Assembly: GCF_038006205.1 (NCBI RefSeq)
Contig: NZ_JBBOUU010000001.1
Coordinates: 1,490,001 to 1,554,000, forward strand
Length of the DNA stretch: 64,000 bases
Reading direction: 5' to 3'
DNA from: Solibacillus sp. FSL R7-0668
GTDB taxonomy: Bacteria; Bacillota; Bacilli; Bacillales_A; Planococcaceae
The position numbers were made by a program, and so were the translations under genes. Of this stretch, positions 60,716 to 64,000 are shown piece by piece (positions within the stretch are counted from its first letter, which is position 1; each line of letters begins with the position of its first letter). The notes beneath the pieces were generated by a model, which saw only the letters and a list, made by a program, of their open reading frames with translations, made no database searches and was not told where the DNA came from.

Positions 60716-61851
60716 TGCTGCGCCTTCTTTCTAATCACAAAAAATATTGCGGTATAAAGACCAATTGGAATCGTAAGGACAATTCCAATGCCACCTGCTA
60801 GTGCACGTACTAACTCAAGAGATAGATTCAGTGAAAGTGTATAGCCAAACGTAGACGCATTTTTGAAATAAAGTAATAGGATAGGGATCGATCCACTAAC
60901 ATAGGCAAAGAACAAAATATTCGTCATTGTACCCATAATATCCTTTCCGATTTCCAAGCCTGATTTTGTAAGAGCTTTAACTGAGATCGTCGGGTCTTTT
61001 TCATACAACCCAAAAATCGAAGAAGACATCGTAATCGCAACATCCATGACAGCCCCTAAAGCGCCGATAATTAAGCCTGCTAAAAAGACCGTTTTATACG
61101 GGCGCGATATAAACTGCAATTCCTCATAACGAAGGCCATTTTCGCCCGTAATGACTAAAGCGATATATGTAATGAGAAGCGATGTAAACGTCCCAATCAA
61201 TGTGGCAATTATCGCAGAGAATGTTTTTTCGTTTCGACCATTTACGAGTAATAGAGAAACGACGGTAAATACAATAACGCTAGCCCCACAAATCCATAAT
61301 AAACTTTGATTGGCCGATTGAATATAAATATCGAGTGCAAACCAAAGGATCGCCGCGTTAAAGGCTAAACTTAAAACCGATAATAAACCTTGTCTTTTGC
61401 CGACGAGCAGCAGTACAAAAATAAATACCCATGCAATGAGGACTAAATATTTATCCCGCTTCACACCAGTAATCGTACCGCTTTGCTCCTGACTTGCTTG
61501 CAATTGTGTATCGAATGAAACGAATACTTCGCTGCCTACCTCAAACTTTTGGTCAAATGCTTGAGATTTAGAATAGTCATTTGTTAAATGGATGAGCGTG
61601 CCTTTTTCAACACCGTTTTTCACCTTAGCGATTAACTGCTGCGTATATAAAACGTCTTTGTTTTGAAAATTATCTTCTACATTTGTTGTACTGACTATTG
61701 TTACATCAACCACCTCTGCAATTGTGCTTTTATAGAAGGCATAATTGTGATGAACAAATACAAGCGAGCCGATGAATAAAACGATGAGCACAAGCGTAAA
61801 TAGGCGTTGTTGCCAGGATGTTTTTTGATAGAGCGGTTGAAGCGACGGCAT
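60712..61851 (-). CDS. YibE/F family membrane protein
   Basis: 379 aa. One N-terminal helix, an extracytoplasmic beta-rich domain of about 110 aa (VTIVSTTNVEDNFQNK ... VFVSFDTQL), then seven membrane helices with AGLIIGALGAVMDVAITMSSSIFGLYEKDP and GKDIMGTMTNILFFAYVSGSIP. ATG 61851 lies behind AGGAGGTG; the ATG at 61857 is inside that site. First gene of the pair. Confidence 0.88.
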   Translation of the reverse strand: MPSLQPLYQKTSWQQRLFTLVLIVLFIGSLVFVHHNYAFYKSTIAEVVDVTIVSTTNVEDNFQNKDVLYTQQLIAKVKNGVEKGTLIHLTNDYSKSQAFDQKFEVGSEVFVSFDTQLQASQEQSGTITGVKRDKYLVLIAWVFIFVLLLVGKRQGLLSVLSLAFNAAILWFALDIYIQSANQSLLWICGASVIVFTVVSLLLVNGRNEKTFSAIIATLIGTFTSLLITYIALVITGENGLRYEELQFISRPYKTVFLAGLIIGALGAVMDVAITMSSSIFGLYEKDPTISVKALTKSGLEIGKDIMGTMTNILFFAYVSGSIPILLLYFKNASTFGYTLSLNLSLELVRALAGGIGIVLTIPIGLYTAIFFVIRKKAQQ

Positions 61852-61981
61852 GTGCACACCTCCTGTAAATAATATAGGTAACAGTTCACACTATACCAAA
61901 AAATGATGGAAATAGCGCAAAAGAAGCGATGTTTACGCATCATTACTAAGAAAAAGGTGTAGAAAACCAAATATTCACTAG

Positions 61982-62281
61982 TTATCTTCGTTCTATATTT
62001 TGAACCTCTTTGGCTGTAAGTGTAACATCCTTAATAAACATGCCTTTGTTTAATTTGTAGGTGATTGAGCTGATATCTTCGCCTGAAATTTTTAGCATAA
62101 CATCTGTAAAAATTAAATTATTGCCATTCCCATTCCGACTTATACTCTTGATCATTCCTATTCTATCTGCAGGGAATAATTCGAATGTAGCTTTATGGGT
62201 TGAAAGATTGGTATGAAGCAGATTGCCGTTCGTGTTGTTTGCATAAGCAGTGATGATGAAATTTAAACCATCGTCTATCAA
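61982..62281 (-). CDS. Hypothetical protein, 99 aa
   Basis: Soluble, beta-rich sequence with no family I recognise (SISRNGNGNNLIFTDVMLKISGEDISSITYKLNKG). TTG 62281 follows AAAGGGG. It may be a fragment of a larger gene, since no terminator or hydrophobic segment is present. Confidence 0.5.
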   Translation of the reverse strand: MIDDGLNFIITAYANNTNGNLLHTNLSTHKATFELFPADRIGMIKSISRNGNGNNLIFTDVMLKISGEDISSITYKLNKGMFIKDVTLTAKEVQNIERR

Positions 62282-62420
62282 CCCCTTTCACTATAAACAC
62301 ACCCGAGCATACCATTTGGTGAATTTTGAATTGAAGTAATTTTAAGTGATGGATTCATTATATTTATTGATTATCAATTTGGTATATACTTACAATATAA
62401 ATCTATTTTTTGGTGAAGGC

Positions 62421-62903
62421 ATGTCAATTAAAGCAATTACGATTCATAATCGAGACCGCATGATCCAATTTTTTGAAGAGCATTGGTGGAGTTCGCAAAT
62501 GATTATTTCTTCTGGAATATATAACTGTGACCAATTGGACGGGTATATTTACGAAGAAGCTGAAGAAATTTTAGGCTTACTTACCTATGTATTCCATGAA
62601 GAGGCACTCGAGGTGATTTCATTGGATAGTGTCCAAGAGGGGCAGGGAATTGGCTCGAAGCTAATGCAAGCAGTCGAGTTATTAGCGAAGCAAAAAGGGC
62701 TGTTAAAAATTACGTTACTTACTACAAATGATAATTTAAACGCGTTGAAATTTTATCAAAAGAGAGGCTATCGCATCGTAAAAGTCATACCAGATGCGGT
62801 AACGAAAGCGCGGGCGATAAAGCCTTCCATTCCGTTGATAGGTGATGAAGGGATACCTTTACATGATGAACTACAATTGGAAAAATTGTTAGTTGATTAT
62901 TGA
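62421..62903 (+). CDS. GNAT acetyltransferase
   Basis: 160 aa. SIKAITIHNRDRMIQFFEEHW opens the fold; the acetyl-CoA loop VQEGQGIGSKLMQAVELLAKQKG and NDNLNALKFYQKRGYRIVKV are clear, followed by IPLHDELQLEKLL, common in stand-alone GNATs with a C-terminal beta-strand. Acceptor unknown. ATG 62421 follows GGTGAAGG. Confidence 0.87.
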   Translation: MSIKAITIHNRDRMIQFFEEHWWSSQMIISSGIYNCDQLDGYIYEEAEEILGLLTYVFHEEALEVISLDSVQEGQGIGSKLMQAVELLAKQKGLLKITLLTTNDNLNALKFYQKRGYRIVKVIPDAVTKARAIKPSIPLIGDEGIPLHDELQLEKLLVDY

Positions 62904-63116
62904 TAATTAAGTATGATTAAAATCATTCTTTATTTGTAAATTCCCGAGAGATTAGAGGATTCTTTGTTGGATATTTATGTTGATTTAACTATGAAGATTG
63001 TGAGGACATATAGTTAGACGAAAGGGGCAGTTTAGTTTCAATAAATATTACTTTGTCTGATTGTAAGATTTAAGGGATAGATAATTTCGAGCTGGGATTA
63101 AAAGGGGATGTAGTGA
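62904..63116. other. Intergenic stretch, nothing recognised
   Basis: About 210 bp of AT-rich DNA with no supported gene, terminator or operator. Confidence 0.5.
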
Positions 63117-64000
63117 GTGGTAGATGCTCAAAAATTAGTTTCGTATGTAGATGATATAAAGGAACGCAATAATAGCAGTGCATCTTCATTAGTTATAATA
63201 AAGGACAATAGTATTGTATTAGAACATTATAGTGGATTTCATTCCAACTCTAATTCAAATTCTATACCTATTTCTGAAACCTCACAGTTTAACGTTGCAT
63301 CTGCAAGAAAAAGCTATTTAGGTTTAGCAATAGCCTATGCTTTATATGAAGGTAAAATTAAAAGTCTGGATGACTATGCACTCGATTACTTTGACAGTTT
63401 TGATAAGGGACTCCTTGCAGGAACAACTTTAAGGCATCTTGTTACTCACTCACATGGATTAAACGAGAGAAGTGACGGGATTATTTTTAGAGAATTTGAT
63501 CCCGGAGAGGGTTGGGCATACAGAGGAATTAACATTCTAATGATGACAAAACTTATAAATAAACTGTATGATAAAAGTTTCCCTGAATTGCTTAAAGAGA
63601 GGGTATTCCTACCATTAGGTTTTAAAGAAACTGCTTGGCATACAAGACCAAATGAAAAGTTGGTTCAAGTAATCGATAAACCTAACGATATTGCTACATA
63701 TAAATTAGGTAGTTCAAATGATGGTTTTGACTCTAATCTCCATACCTCGGCTCGAGAATTTGCTTTATGGGGAAGTCTTCATTTGAATAATGGATTAGTA
63801 AATGGGAAGCAAGTTGTTCCAAAAGAAGTCATTCAAATAGCTACCCGAGTACAAAACCCAGCTTATAAAGATCAAAATTTACCACAAAACGGATTGTTTT
63901 GGTATGTAAATGATACACCCTCATTAAGAAGCGAAATTGGAGAAAGAGTGCCTAAAGGTTCCTATTCAAATATTGGGTGTAACGGGTCCGACTTTATTAG
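63117..64000 (+). CDS. Serine beta-lactamase-like hydrolase (partial, runs off the window)
   Basis: At least 294 codons. VASARKSYLGLAIAYAL carries the S-x-x-K catalytic pair, YRGIN stands in the Y-x-N position, and LLAGTTLRHLVTHSHGL and LKERVFLPLGFKETAW are standard class C/esterase-like segments. There is no signal peptide, so a cytoplasmic hydrolase is likely. GTG 63117 is preceded by AAAAGGGG. The C-terminus lies outside the window. Confidence 0.85.
   Translation, partial: MVDAQKLVSYVDDIKERNNSSASSLVIIKDNSIVLEHYSGFHSNSNSNSIPISETSQFNVASARKSYLGLAIAYALYEGKIKSLDDYALDYFDSFDKGLLAGTTLRHLVTHSHGLNERSDGIIFREFDPGEGWAYRGINILMMTKLINKLYDKSFPELLKERVFLPLGFKETAWHTRPNEKLVQVIDKPNDIATYKLGSSNDGFDSNLHTSAREFALWGSLHLNNGLVNGKQVVPKEVIQIATRVQNPAYKDQNLPQNGLFWYVNDTPSLRSEIGERVPKGSYSNIGCNGSDFI

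Overview
The window is low-GC, densely coded Gram-positive chromosome. A tRNA-anticodon-sensing T-box leader, Firmicutes-type Fur and BirA operators, GGAGG-type ribosome binding sites with many TTG/GTG starts, a YteA-like zinc-finger protein and close matches to Bacillus subtilis gene sets (blt-like locus, yfiYZ/yfhA-like siderophore uptake, resC, yxlEFG) point to Bacillales. A Planococcaceae-type organism (Lysinibacillus/Solibacillus-like) is my best guess, but the genus is inferred. No rRNA, tRNA or CRISPR array was seen.

1-13.6 kb: an unrecognised 467-aa protein, then a T-box controlled methionyl-tRNA synthetase with a histidine phosphatase. Next come two membrane DUF2812 paralogs, a lipoprotein, and a locus resembling bltR/blt/bltD (MerR regulator, BltD-like acetyltransferase) in which the efflux pump is a MATE protein. 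13.6-25 kb: bioY-bioB behind two tandem BirA-like operators; a four-gene ferric-siderophore ABC importer divergent from a ferredoxin-NADP reductase-like gene, each with a Fur box; a VanY-like peptidase; a UvrA paralog; and a YteA-like protein.

25-36 kb is accessory DNA. It is bracketed by two inverted ~110-bp arrays, each with six ATTTGCGA-type cores at exactly 20-bp spacing. Inside are NUDIX, methyltransferase, GNAT, HIT, small membrane proteins, a lipoprotein, a bacitracin/lantibiotic-type ABC transporter, transposase debris and several broken genes (TetR, YhgE, small membrane protein). Small CCAAA-N6-TTTGG hairpins recur only here among the places I noticed.

36-53.9 kb: MazG-like protein, an AAA ATPase/AIM24/coiled-coil/peptidase T-like/CheW gene run, DedA, an ECF sigma and anti-sigma pair, a TetR-controlled MFS pump, a ResC/CcsB-like cytochrome biogenesis gene, an HTH-controlled YxlE-F-G-like ABC operon, a DUF2332 protein and a LysR regulator. 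54-64 kb: an intact IS3-family element sitting in a third 20-bp-period array, then methyltransferase, ankyrin, GrpB, CPBP protease, a decayed HepT/MntA pair, a phosphatase cut short by a nonsense codon, a YibE/F pair, a GNAT and a beta-lactamase-fold hydrolase that runs off the end.

The most unusual content is the family of 20-bp-period intergenic arrays, the cluster of decayed genes, two apparent non-standard start codons and a HIT protein lacking its nucleophilic histidine.
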